Of a stretch of DNA of 64,000 nucleotides, positions 22,751-33,641 are shown one piece after another. The notes under the pieces were generated by a model that saw only the letters and a program-made list of their open reading frames with translations, was not told the DNA's origin and did not search any database. The stretch covers positions 37,701,274-37,765,273 of the forward strand of contig CM046833.1 in NCBI GenBank assembly GCA_025618425.1, written 5' to 3'. The stretch's first letter is position 1. Every line of letters starts with the position of its first letter. The position numbers and the translations under genes are program-made. The DNA comes from Heliocidaris tuberculata. Lineage: Eukaryota > Echinodermata > Echinoidea > Camarodonta > Echinometridae.

Positions 22751-23776
22751 GCCCAAAAAAGAGGGGATGTAAATTCAAACAACGGCCACACACATTACTC
22801 ACATGAGGATTGCTGTGTGTTATAGAATACGCTACACATACTAGTAGTGCGAAGCGCTGGGTTTATTGTGTGGGGAACCTTCGGGTGGATATGGTTTTAG
22901 CGTGAGGCAGTGAAAAGCCGTTACCAAGCATTTTTTACAGATATTTACACTAAAATTTGTTCGAAATCGTGAATAGAATGTTAAATAATCTCGTACATGC
23001 TATCAGTATTAACTTTAAAAAAGCTTTCTTCTGTCTTCTGAAGATCAAACTATGCCAATTCAGAATAAAGAAGTCACCCTTGCCTAGTAGTACCTCCTTG
23101 ATCAGGTCAAGGGGTTATCACAGGTTGACCGCAAGTGATTAACACAGAATAGACAGTTACATGTGAAGCCAGGTTCCTGGAATAGATAATGGGGTACTGC
23201 GTAGAATTGGTTTCAGACGTTGTAGGTCCTTCCTTTAAAAATATGTTAATTTTTTTTCCATTAATTTTTTTCTTTCCGGAGTAGGAGCTGGGTTATTTGT
23301 TTGTTGATTGAAACATTGATTGGTGTACTGCATGTCTAGTTAAGGTATAGGCCTACTTAAAGCACATTGATGTTTAGAAAATAGGACAGCATTGATGTAG
23401 AGAGTTTATTGTCTGGTAAACAGACTAGTTGCTTACACCTTGGTGAGCCAGGGATAGCATCTCTGCAGACTATCCAGATGAGATAAATATTTGCTCTATT
23501 TCCTCCCCCAGTTTATTGTGTGAATGGCTTATGATTTGTGGTAAAGAAGCTACATGTATTTATTAGTAGATTGAAATACATGTAGGTGTATACAAGATAT
23601 CTTTTTCTCTTTCTCTGGAGGGCCATTTTATGGAGCGCCGCAAGCAAGTTCACAGCAGATAATTGTGTCACTTTCTATGTAGAATGAGGATCAAGATCAT
23701 GCAAGGAAGAAGACAAAATTATTTCACTTATAATTTTCACTTAGTTCTCCAAACTTGGATACAACCAGTGCTTCAG
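22751..23776. other. foldback interior, non-coding
   Basis: No coding or repeat signal I can name. It may include an intron of the ORF that follows. Confidence 0.35.
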
Positions 23777-23780
23777 GAGA

Positions 23781-24173
23781 GTGGATTATTTCAATAGAAT
23801 GGCACTTGAGGGGGATTTTAAAAGATTTATCACCAGATCACTGGATGATGTCAGTTTCGAATCTCAACTAAGCCTTGATGATGCATATTTTGATGATAAC
23901 CCTACTCGTATTGCAACAAGTACCCCACAAAAAGATAAAACCCCTTCAACCAATGATGCCCATGTGTATGATTTCCATTCATCAGACAGTGATTTAGATA
24001 CAGTGCCAATGCAGTTGGAGGAATCTGAGAGCAGCCTAGACTGCAGCAGTGATTTTTCAAGAATCTTTATCTCAAGTGAAGATGAGAAAGAGTGTGTTCC
24101 GGTGTGTGACATTTCCGCCCGTCCATCAACGAAAAAGGAACCAGCCAACCTTGGTGGCAGAGAGGTTTGGTAG
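23781..24173 (+). CDS. acidic Ser/Asp-rich protein, exon-like ORF of unknown function
   Basis: The frame is open from an acceptor-like 'gcttcag' at 23770-23776 and opens with VDYFNRMALEGDFKRF, with no convincing Met start. About 130 residues follow, rich in Asp, Glu and Ser, including SLDDAYFDDNPTRI, HSSDSDLDTV and FISSEDEKE. The frame runs straight into the right 33-bp array and stops at the first TAG supplied by a repeat unit, after NLGGREVW. I do not recognise a family. The balanced composition suggests real coding sequence, perhaps the last exon of an element-encoded or captured protein; the disordered acidic character could suit a regulatory tail. No upstream exon was identified. Confidence 0.4.
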   Translation: MDYFNRMALEGDFKRFITRSLDDVSFESQLSLDDAYFDDNPTRIATSTPQKDKTPSTNDAHVYDFHSSDSDLDTVPMQLEESESSLDCSSDFSRIFISSEDEKECVPVCDISARPSTKKEPANLGGREVW

Positions 24174-24690
24174 AAAGCAAACCTTAGAGGTGGAGAGATT
24201 CGCTAGAAAGTGAACCTTGGACCTGGTGGCAGAGAGGTTTGCTAGAAAGCGAACCTTGGTGGCAGAGAGGTTCGCTAGAAAGCGAACCTTGGTTACAGAG
24301 AGGTTCGCTAGAAAGCGAACCTTGGTGGCAGAGAGGTTCGCTAGAAAGCGAACCTTGGTTACAGAGAGGTTCGCTAGAAAGCGAACCTTAGTGGCAGATA
24401 GGTTCGCTAGAAAGCGAACCTTGGTTACAGAGAGGTTCGCTAAAAAGCAAACCTTGGTGGCAGAGAGGTTCGCTAGAATGCGAACCTTGGTTACAGAGAG
24501 GTTCGCTAGAAAGCGAACCTTGGTTACAGAGAGGTTCGCTAGAAAGCGAACCTTGGTTACAGAAAGGTTCGCTAGAAAGCGAACCTTGGTGGCAGAGAGG
24601 TTCGCTAGAAAGCGATCCTTGGTTACAGAGAGGTTCGCTAAAAAGCGAACCTTGGAGGAATAGAGGCAGAGAGGTTCGCTAGAAAGCGAA
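24149..24690 (-). repeat. right array of 33-bp hairpin repeat, ~16 units
   Basis: The same unit as the left array in opposite orientation. Linkers here alternate mostly between 'ttggtggcagaga' and 'ttggttacagaga', giving a 66-bp higher-order period absent from the left array. The outermost units toward the interior are the most degenerate. Confidence 0.93.
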
Positions 24691-24856
24691 CCCAAGTTTG
24701 GATTCTACCAAACCCAAGTACTGTTTTACAAATTTTTAGATAGAATTCTGTTCATATGCCTACACAAAATGACTAAATTGAGACTACAATATCATTGGAA
24801 TACTGAACAATTTTTTAGACTTTTGTGGAAAGTCTATTTCTAAAGTGGAACGGGTT
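24691..24856. repeat. foldback element, right outer arm
   Basis: Inverted partner of 14975-15139, differing at about three positions. It ends CGGGTT followed by TAAT. Confidence 0.9.
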
Positions 24857-25114
24857 TAATGAGCCCTCCCTTTGTTAACCAACGTTGCTGCATCCTTTCC
24901 AATCTTGACCACTTATTCTGTGCAACTTGATTTTGACATTCAAATTTTAAACTCTCCTTGCTCATCAATGCATAAACTTTAAGTGTCATATTAGGTGTCA
25001 AAAGAAAGAGGAAGAGCTAAACTTTATGATGATATATATTATATGACATGAATTGTTCTATTTTACTGGGAAAATAGCTGACAACTCCGGTTTCCTTTTT
25101 ATTGGGATGCAATG
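24857..25114 (-). mobile_element. Tc1/mariner-like element, right part
   Basis: After the second TAAT the mariner-like element resumes. Its terminus is complementary to the left end at 13068 and is followed by TA at 25115-25116. This part would be the 5' flank of the transposase gene. Without the insertion the element would be about 2.2 kb. Confidence 0.8.
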
Positions 25115-25279
25115 TACTAGAGGCATCAATGTCCTTTGGCCAGACACTAATCTACAATTGCCACTCTCCACCCAGGTGTAAATGGGTACCTGATATGCTT
25201 GATAGCTACTGGCGGCCAGGCTAGTCAAAGTAGCAGAGATATGGTGATAACAAAACTAACAAATCTTTAATTTTATGTT

Positions 25280-26030
25280 GACCTAGGTAAACAAAAATCT
25301 ATTAAATCAGTTTGTCTCAATATGGTGATGCATACTAGTACCAAGTTTGAAGTTAATGGCTCAAATTTTTCAAGAGATATTAACAATGGTGGCTAAAAAT
25401 CTGAAATTTCATGGTAAATGACCTCTGTGACCTTTGAACTTTGACCTACTTCCCCAAAAATCTTAAGTTTGTCTCACCACAGTGCTGCATACTACTACTA
25501 CTAGCACCCAAGTTGAAGTGAATACCTCAAATGGTTCATGAGATATCACGTTAATGAGGCTAAAACTTGAAATTTCAGTATTGACCTCTGTGACCTTTGA
25601 CCTACGTACCCCAAAATCTAATCAGATTGCTTCCTACGGTGATACATACTAGTACCAAGTTTGAGGTTCATACCCCAAATGGTTCTTGAGATATAGTGTT
25701 AATTATGAGGCTAAAACCTGGAATTTCAAAATTGACCTCTATGAATTTTGAACTTTGACACACATACCCAAAAATCTAATCAGATTGTCCTCCTATGGTG
25801 ATACACTCTAGCACCAAGTTTGAAGTTCATACCTCATGTGGTTCTTCAGATATCACATTAACGAGGCTAACATCTGAAATGTCAGATATTGACCGCTCTG
25901 ACCTTTGACCCACGTAACCCCAAATCTAATCACATCGTCTTCCTATGGTGATACACACTAGCACCAAGTTTGAAGTTCATACCTCATGTGGTTCTTGAGT
26001 TATCGCCTCCGGCACTACATTCGGTTGGCA
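25280..26030. repeat. ~155-bp tandem repeat, five units
   Basis: Units start near 25320, 25480, 25640, 25797 and 25948. Each has 'ggtgatacatactagtacc' or a variant, 'aagtttgaagttcatacctc', 'ggttcttgagatatc' and 'tgacctttgac'. Divergence between units is moderate. No coding potential. Confidence 0.85.
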
Positions 26031-26418
26031 GAGGCATAAAAATAAAGTTTAGAGACACCATTCGTACCCTCAATGAATTTTAAAATCAATATCCCACCGC
26101 CATGTCTCTGGTCAAAGTTCTATTTTGTACCTTTGTACACTGAATTAAAAAAACAATCATTTACAGAAATACTTGGGTATTCAATAATGCACCCTATGAC
26201 ATTGAGTAAAGAGAGTTTTGTAAAATGCTATTCAAATCTGAGAAAGGAAAAAGGCACTGCGACAAAACATTTAAATATTGGATGGAGCAGTGCTGGCTCA
26301 CAATAGGAGGGCAACAGTGACAGCTGGTGCATGTGTACCACTTCCCCTGTGGTTTTTAATAAACAAATCTGACATGTATCAAAAAATGAATGTTTGAGAT
26401 CAGAGTGAACATATCATT
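26031..26418. other. non-coding stretch
   Basis: No supported feature. A short 77-codon frame is present but has no recognisable family. Confidence 0.4.
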
Positions 26419-26630
26419 AAATATGGGTGATCGGTTAAGGCAGGATTATATTTACACGAAACATTACGATTAGATTACAAAGAGACAAGATATGGGTGAT
26501 AGGTGATATGCCAGAATTATATTTACACAAAACTTTATGATTAGATTACAAAAAGATATAAGATAGTGATAGGTAATATGCCAGAATTATATTTACACAA
26601 AATATTACGATTAATACAAGATAGTCTAGA
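26419..26630. repeat. ~70-bp tandem repeat, three units
   Basis: Three units share 'gggtgataggt', 'gccagaattatatttacac' and 'ttatgattagattac'. The last unit is truncated. Confidence 0.8.
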
Positions 26631-26764
26631 AGTGATGCTTCAAATTAAAGGGCTGGTGCAATAAGCACACATGCAATGTAATTTTACTGTGTGGACACAT
26701 TATCCTTTCAAATGAATTATAGAAAGCCTTTTTTTTTCTTCAATACCTAGCCTTAGCTGGTAAA

Positions 26765-26826
26765 TGTAGTATCAATCACAAATGATGATGGTGATGATGA
26801 TGATGGTGGTGATGATGATGATGATG
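26765..26826. repeat. (GATGAT)n microsatellite
   Basis: Imperfect GAT/GGT trinucleotide run. Confidence 0.9.
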
Positions 26827-27059
26827 GCTTCTGTGTACAACTGTACATGTATACATGCAGAATAACTGTGGGCCTAAGACAGACCCTTGGTACCAAGAAA
26901 ATATCCGAAACAAAAACTTAATTGTGAATGTGTCTTAACCTTTTAGCACCTGAGGATTACGCATATTGTAGTCATTTACTAACTGAACTCAGTCTCAGTA
27001 AACCATCTTGCAGCATATATAGACTCCCTGCTGTACGCAAAAACTTTCCATCGCAAACC

Positions 27060-28130
27060 AGTTGCAACCGGACCAGTTGAACCAGTTACATTCCAACTGG
27101 TAACTCTGGAAATTGAAACATCGGTATAACTGGTCTAACTGGTCTAAATGGTCCAGTTAAAAGTGAACTGGTCAAAAACCAGTTGGAGATTTCAACTGGA
27201 ATTTTCAACTGGTCTTGTAACAGGAATTTTCAACTGGTATTTCCAACTGGTCTTACTGGTGCTTTTCCAACTGGTGTTTCCAACTGGTCTTACTGGTGCT
27301 TTTCCAACTGGTATTTCCACCAACTGGTCTTACTGGTGTTTCCAACTGGTCTTACTGATATATTCTAGGGTCAACTAGAAACTTCCATTTGGTTTCTTAT
27401 ATAGCAGGATCAGTGTATTACACTTGTGATGATGGTTAGTGAATTACTCTTTCTGTTGTTATTTGAAATATGTAATGCAAAATCATACATTTTTATTGTG
27501 AAATATTTTACACAAATATCTAGAATAAATATTCAAACAAAGAAATAAGATTGCATTTGTATTTCACTTTAAATGTTGATTTCTCTAGAAAAAATGGCAA
27601 ATATGCAAATGAGGTAAAACCAGTTGATCAACTGGTCTAACTGGTCAAAAACCAGTTGGAAATTCTAATTGAAACAAAAACTGGAATTAACATGATTAAA
27701 CCAGTTGACCATATCTGGAAACTCATCTTGCTTTATCGATTGACAATAACAACAACAACAACAATAATAATAATAATTATAATAGTAATGGTAATGATGA
27801 TGATGATGATAATAATATAATAATAATAATAATAATAATAATAACAGTAATGATGATGATGACAAAAGTAGTAATAATGTCTTTGTTATATCAGTAGTAT
27901 CCCAGAATAAAATTGCCAGCCGGAGTTTGCTCAATCTTCAACTGGTTTAACTGGAAATATGGCCATTGTTCAATGGACAGTTACACCAGTTGGATCAAAA
28001 ATAGTTCAACTGGTTTTACTACTTTTTTTCAACTGGAATCCAATTGATATAACTGGTCCAGTTAAAAATCAACTGGACCAGTTAAAATCAACTGGAAACC
28101 AGTTAAAATTTCTTACTGGTCTAACTGGTT
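27060..28130. repeat. AACTGGT/ACCAGTT motif cluster
   Basis: The 7-mer AACTGGT or its complement ACCAGTT appears dozens of times in three blocks (27060-27365, 27610-27720, 27940-28130). Both orientations are mixed, so the strand can fold on itself at many points. A trinucleotide microsatellite (27745-27870) splits the blocks. The frames that stay open (repeating TNWS, PTGLTG-type peptides) follow from the repeat. Confidence 0.85.
27745..27870. repeat. (AAT)n/(GAT)n microsatellite
   Basis: Runs of aac, aat and gat triplets; the Tyr/His-rich frame on the other strand is an artefact. Confidence 0.9.
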
Positions 28131-28920
28131 TTTCCTTCTGGGACGTATCGCTTCAATGTGGTTTCTAAATGGCTTATGTGTAAAGAAAGCGCACACAAAA
28201 TTTCAGTGCCTAATATCACCTACATGTACAATACATGTGCTATAGTGTTACACAGGTCAAAGTCCATGTGAGTAATAAGAAGGGCGGTCCTGGGCGGTTT
28301 AGTGACTAAAAGGTTAATTACTCTCTTAGTGGACTCTATATGTTAGCAGATTAATTTGAACCATAAATGCCCTTTCTTGTACTTTTCCCCCATACAAGAT
28401 TTTATGTTTTTCTCAAAATGCAGTAACAACTGGTGTTCTTTCTTTCAATACCCCCTACGACATCTAGTTATATGACAATGCCACACAGTTTTGCATGCAG
28501 TTCTTTGTTTACAATAAGCCCTACTCCCCTAGTACAAGTCTGAAAATGATTGCCCTTGGCTCCTTATCTTCCCATAAAAGTTAAACTGTAATCTTGGCAC
28601 AGTGAGCAAGAAATAATACAGTAACATGATTCAACTTCCCATTACAATAGATGTTAAAAAATGAAACAAACTGCAAAGCTCTGTATAGCAAAGTTCACTG
28701 ACTACTGGATGGGACCAACAGACAACAAGACCGATGGACACCAAACTACATTACTTGCACATTCAGCAAGTTCGAGAAACATTCAAAAACTCCAGAACAA
28801 CTAAGCTGATAATTAACAAATTGCTTATATGCCCCTGAAAGTAGCTGGTCTTATAGAGAGTGTCCACTTTCTTTTTTTTGCTGATATATATACACTGTAT
28901 ATACCTAGATTCAACTAGGA
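28131..28920. other. non-coding stretch
   Basis: No feature recognised. Confidence 0.4.
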
Positions 28921-28925
28921 ATTAT

Positions 28926-28926
28926 G

Positions 28927-28998
<72 letters not shown>
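28926..28998. repeat. (TA)n microsatellite, left of a hairpin element
   Basis: Uninterrupted TA dinucleotides abutting the palindromic element at 29002. Confidence 0.95.
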
Positions 28999-29001
<3 letters not shown>

Positions 29002-29243
29002 TGATTATTTCCTACGTTAGGGGGAATCCTATCAATGCGGTTTATTTCGTCACAATAGAAATTCGACGTTACGGCGAAAGCGACCGTGCGTTAAGGCGAA
29101 TGATAACAATAGGCTGAGATAAAAGGATTCCCCTAAATGCCGGAATGAGAGTTATTCCGCCGTTTAGGGGAATCCTTTTATCTTTTCTATTGTGACGAAA
29201 TAAACCGCATTGATAGGATTCCCCCTAACGTAGGAAATAATCA
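29002..29243. mobile_element. double-hairpin MITE inserted in a (TA)n tract
   Basis: A near-perfect inverted repeat of about 60 bp (29002-29061 and 29184-29243) begins TGATTATTTCCTACGTTAGG. Inside it a second palindrome pairs 29118-29137 (gataaaaggattcccctaaa) with 29163-29182. TA repeats flank both sides, consistent with TA-targeted insertion into a microsatellite. No coding capacity. The arms look young because they are almost identical. Confidence 0.88.
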
Positions 29244-29246
29244 CTG

Positions 29247-29325
<79 letters not shown>
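29244..29325. repeat. (TA)n microsatellite, right of the hairpin element
   Basis: TA dinucleotides with two 'ca' interruptions. Confidence 0.95.
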
Positions 29326-29711
29326 ATATACCTAGTATCTAAATAAGGGGGCGAATTTTCTTTTTCTTAAATTATATGTATATCAGCGTGAAGTGATGTT
29401 AGAGAGAATTAGTGGATTTAAAATGCTAATATATTTTTAGAATTAATTTGATTAAATTTACATTTATGGCAAAGAGAATCGTATAATAACTACCTTTTGT
29501 GTGCAATAAGGTATTTTTAATATATCCCCAAACTTGATATAATCAAGAAAAACTTCACTTCAACCTTAAGTCCAACCTCAGGACGTTTGGTCCCCAAGAG
29601 TTATATATATATATTCCACAATATATTATACGAAAATAAGTTCTCCCTACCGTTCAAAACCTTGTAGCAATTTAACTTGCTTGGCGCCTTCTACGTTTAT
29701 ATAGATAGAAT
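29326..29711. other. non-coding stretch
   Basis: Nothing recognised apart from a short TA run near 29605. Confidence 0.4.
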
Positions 29712-30636
29712 GCCGGGCTAATTCGGCACTAGGGCGAACTCGGCCTTGGTGGAAAATCGCGACCTAGTGAGCACAGAGAGTTGAACTGATCGAAATACTT
29801 GTGTTGAATTTCGTATTAATTACTAGTGCTGGTATCGGCATGGAAAATCTATGTCGCCATGTCGCAATAAAATTAACGCCGATGTCGACATGTGTCGACA
29901 TCTGGACATGAGTCAAACAAGTCTAAACTCGGGTCGCTCCCGTAGTGACCGTACACTATTAAACCAGAGTTACCCGACACAAATTCACAAGAGCTTTACA
30001 TGGAATACATGCACTATGTCCTCACGGGCTCACACTCGCAGTCATACTCACTTACAGTTCTCAAAGATGCACACTGTCAACTATTTGCCCCAAAATTTGT
30101 TTTGTATGATCCAATTTATCAAGCATTAATGAAAGTCATGCGGTGTGAGTCAGCTAGTGTCGCATATCTAGGCATGTACATGTACGTAATGTATACCGGT
30201 TGTCGCAGCTAGATACGCAGCGATCGTGTCGCGCGCGCGCGCTGCTAATGTGTATGTGAAACAAATCACGTACGCGCGCACGACGCCACGGCGAGGTACA
30301 TGTAAAAAGACCCATTTTTTTTCGCCATCAAAGCATGCGTGTCGACATGTCGGCAAAGTCCAAAACCAGTACTTTTGTCGCCATAGTGGCGACATCAGGC
30401 GTGTCGATACCAGCACTATTAATTACACATTTCAAAACACTTAACTTCAAAATTATTTGATATCAATGTGTAAAATGATTAGCAAAGAAGTTATTTTGAA
30501 AATTTCAAGAAGTAAAATTATACAAAACATGAAATTTAAGGCTAAAAAAGGTACGGTGTGTAGCGCGGACTTCAACTCTAGAAACATAGTCACCGCGCAG
30601 TGCCGAGTTCGCCCTAGTGCCGAGTTAGCCCGACCC
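29712..30636. mobile_element. inverted-repeat element, host of a nested hAT MITE
   Basis: The left end contains CGGGCTAATTCGGCACTAGG and 'gcgaactcggc'. The right end, complemented, reads CGGGCTAACTCGGCACTAGG and 'gcgaactcggc'. That is about 30 bp of inverted repeat with one mismatch. The target duplication is not clear. It is interrupted at 29824 by a second element. Confidence 0.7.
29824..30418. mobile_element. hAT-like MITE with perfect 8-bp target duplication
   Basis: The ends are TAGTGCTGGTATCGGCA and, complemented, TAGTGCTGGTATCGACA. TTAATTAC flanks both sides (29816-29823 and 30419-30426). The interior is rich in 'gtcgac', 'gtcgcc' and 'gcgcgc' and has no long frame. The 8-bp duplication and TAGTG-type tips are standard for hAT. 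Confidence 0.9.
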
Positions 30637-30639
30637 CAA

Positions 30640-31789
30640 TGCCTCCTACCCATACAGAAAGGGGAAAAAACAGTGCCAAAACAAAAAAATTCCCCTTTTA
30701 ATTACAAAAAATTCCCCCATCAGTCAATTTCTTTTTGCCCAGGACTTCACCTTAAGTAGGAATTATGTAAATACTAGCAGCAGTACCCGTGGAAAAATTC
30801 CACGGGTGCTAGCCAGGGAAGTATGGATTGATTTTTGCGAACACATCTTCTTTGGAACAATGTTGAAATTATTACTGTTTTAAATTGTGGCTTATTAAAA
30901 TTATATTGAATGGGATAAACATATTACAATGTTTTTGTTACCAAATAATCATATTCAAACTATATGTTTTCAAATGATAGGTTAATATGTGTACATGAAT
31001 ATCATGTATTTCTTTAATTAATAAGACAAATGCTTAATAATTATGGTTCTATGGGTAATGGTTTCTAAAAGAAATATTTTGTAATTTTTGTTTTTCATCT
31101 AAGTTAATTTTTAGTTCCTCTTGTATTTATCTTAGATTCTTTTAGTATTGTTTTATTAGTTCAAGTGAATAATACATGAAATATTAAGAGAAAAATAAGT
31201 TTAAGATTACAACATGTCATTCTTACTATAGAATATGTCACATGCTTTTTTTGAAAGGTAAAAGTCTGTTTGTTTGTTTTTTATTTGGTTTTGGGCTAAA
31301 ATAATTTATCATTTTTATGTCTTATAGTGGTGATTATGTATAATACACTTTTGCTGATGAGAGAGATTGCATATCTACTGTTTTTATGTAGGAAATAACA
31401 ATATAATTATTTCAAAACTTGTTTCCACGTGAAAATCACTGGCCATATAATACTGTGAAATTAATCTTATTTTATTTGAGCTAATGCCTTTTAACTTCCA
31501 TGAAGATTGTTTTATGTTTGTGTGTTTATTGAAGCAAATTTTTTACCTGTCCTTTCCCACCCCGTTCTCACAATATCACCTAAGGAGAAACGTGAGCGAA
31601 GGTGCCTGATGCCTAAACATATGAAATTCTACCGTGCCATCCATTACATTTTTTTGTAATGAAACATGATTTGCAAAAGTCATAATCCAATTTACTCACG
31701 TACCCCTGCAATATTTGAAACCCCAGATAAAATTGTGAATCCACCACTTAATAATAATCTGTGGACAATTATGGATGGTGAGTGCAGGC
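30640..31789. other. AT-rich non-coding stretch
   Basis: No gene or element was recognised. A short perfect inverted pair, 'cccgtggaaaaattccacggg', occurs at about 30785-30806. Confidence 0.45.
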
Positions 31790-32490
31790 TCTATCCCCTT
31801 ATCATGCCCCCTCCCCTCCCTTCACTCCAGCCAGTGGCGTATAGAAAGGTTCCACTTTCTTTGGGGGTGATTTCATTTTTTCTACAATGAACATAAACTG
31901 TTAATTAATGCCCACCCCCCCCCCCCCTCCGCTTTTTACGCCCATGAATCCAGTGATTACATTTTTTGTACAATAAAATAAAATTGATGCACTCACATAT
32001 GCCCCATCAGTGGCGGATCCAGGGGGGGGGGGGGCCTGGCCCCCTCCCCTGGGGGAAAAAAAGACAGCCCAAAATGCTGATTTTTTTTTTTGTTGCTTGT
32101 GAGAATAATGAGGGAAAACTGGAACCCATAAAATCTGGTAACTCCCCCCCCCCCCCCAATGAGCGACTTTTGGAGGGCTGGAGAAACAAAAAAAATTCTT
32201 GGAGGGCTGGCGAATTTTTTTGTTTCACTTACACCCCCCCCCCACCCCCCACCCCGCTGAGGGACTTTTGGAGGGCTGGCGAAAAAAAATTCATGGAGGG
32301 CTGGCCAATTTTTTTTTTTTCACTTACCCCCCCCCATCCCCCCCCCCCCCCAGCTATCTATGAACATGACTCCAGTGATTTCATTCAAATTTTTCTACAA
32401 TGAAGTTAATCATATCCCCCATCAACCACTGCACACCGCCCCCCCACCCCCACCCCGCTATCTATGCCCATGACTCCAGCATACTCTATT
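31790..32490. mobile_element. composite of poly-C elements
   Basis: A CAGTGGCGGATCCAGG end starts at 31999. Three copies of a short unit ('gtgatttcatt...ttctacaatgaa' then poly-C then 'gcccatgactcca') occur at about 31865, 31960 and 32370. The segment 'gagcgacttttggagggctgg' recurs and is shared with the MITEs at 54247 and 63059. Clean target duplications could not be found. Confidence 0.55.
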
Positions 32491-32621
32491 AATTCTTCAA
32501 AGGATTAACCGTTAACGCCCCTAGCACATGTTTGCCCCTGAAACTGAAAGAGTGAATATTGTGGCCAACTTTCATCAGCACTATTATTAACGAATTAAGC
32601 TTGATCTATAGTCTTGAGCCT

Positions 32622-33641
32622 CTTTCACACCGGGCCTGCGTAGAGTTGCGTTGTGCGGCGTACCAAGTACGCCAAAATTACGTGCAGGACCGGCGTAGTC
32701 CCTGCGTATGTTTTGCATAGGCTGCCGTACGGTGGCGTATGGTTGCGTACCCTGTGCATAGGCACCGCGTACCTATGGCATATGCAATTGGTGTACCTTC
32801 GCGTAGGATTACGTATAACATGCGTATGGTTGCGTTCGAATACGTATAGGTCTGGCGTAAAGGGTACGTAGGTTTGCTTATGCTGAACCCACACTAAGCA
32901 AAAGTACACAACACTACGCCCTTCCTTACGTAACTCTACGGTAGTGTTGCGTAGACTTGCGTAAAACTGCGTACTTTCTGCGTGACGCGTCCAGTGCTCT
33001 TTAAACATGTTTAATTTTTTGCGTCCATCTCGCGTACCCCTTTGCGTCCCTCGGCGTATTTCTACGTAGGCTAACGGAGGCACTGCTTGGGGCAGAGTAA
33101 GCTCGGCATCGTCCGTACGCCACACTACGCAACTCTACGCAGGGCTGGTGTGAAAGCCCCTTTATTACGCGCAGGATCGGCGTAGGCTGGGGTATTGTTG
33201 CGTACCCTGTGCATAGGTACCGCGTACCTACAACATATGCAATTGGCGTACCTACGCGTAGGGTTGCGTACGTATACGTAGGTCTGGCGTAAAGGGTACG
33301 TAAGTTTGCTTATGCTGAACCCACAATAAGCAAAAGTACGCAACACTACGCCAGCCTCAAAGGATTTTTCGTCAGACTGGTGTATGATAGCGTACTATAG
33401 CGTAGGCATGGCGTACAGTAGCGTAGTGTTTTATACCTGCGTAAAAACTGCGTACTTTCTGCATGCAGTGGTCTACGACGAAAGTACGCGAAAAAATTAG
33501 ACATGTTAATTTTTGGGGTCCATCTCGCGTACCCCTTTTTGTCCCTCTGCGTATTGCCACGTAGGCCAGCATAAGCTCAGTGTAGGCGATACGCCGCACT
33601 ATGCAACTCTACGCAAGCCCGGTGTGAAAGCCCCTTTAGGT
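32622..33641. mobile_element. dimeric palindromic MITE rich in GCGTA
   Basis: The outer ends are inverted: 'ctttcacaccgggcctgcg' plus 'tagagttgcg' at the left, and 'gcaactctacgcaagcccgg' plus 'tgtgaaagcccc' at the right. A third copy of the right end lies in the middle at about 33115-33165. Internal segments ('gcgtaccctgtgcatagg', 'catatgcaattgg') occur in both halves, so two units share a central terminus. GTACGC and TACGCA words are very frequent. The minus-strand ORF over it is compositional. Confidence 0.75.

Larger units (their letters stand above)
14975..24856. mobile_element. large foldback (TU-like) element inserted in the mariner
   Basis: The 9882-bp element has long inverted ends made of an outer arm of about 166 bp and an inner array of 33-bp repeats. 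TAAT flanks both sides (14971-14974 and 24857-24860) and is the likely target duplication, though 4 bp can match by chance. The tips read AACCCGTTCCA. This architecture, unique outer arm plus inner tandem array in inverted orientation, is that of foldback elements such as Drosophila FB and Galileo and the sea-urchin TU elements. The interior is mostly non-coding, with smaller MITEs and one acidic ORF near the right array. No transposase is recognised. Confidence 0.85.

Noticed and set aside
32625..33125. 166-codon minus-strand frame
   Set aside because: It lies wholly inside a palindromic GCGTA-rich element and reflects composition.
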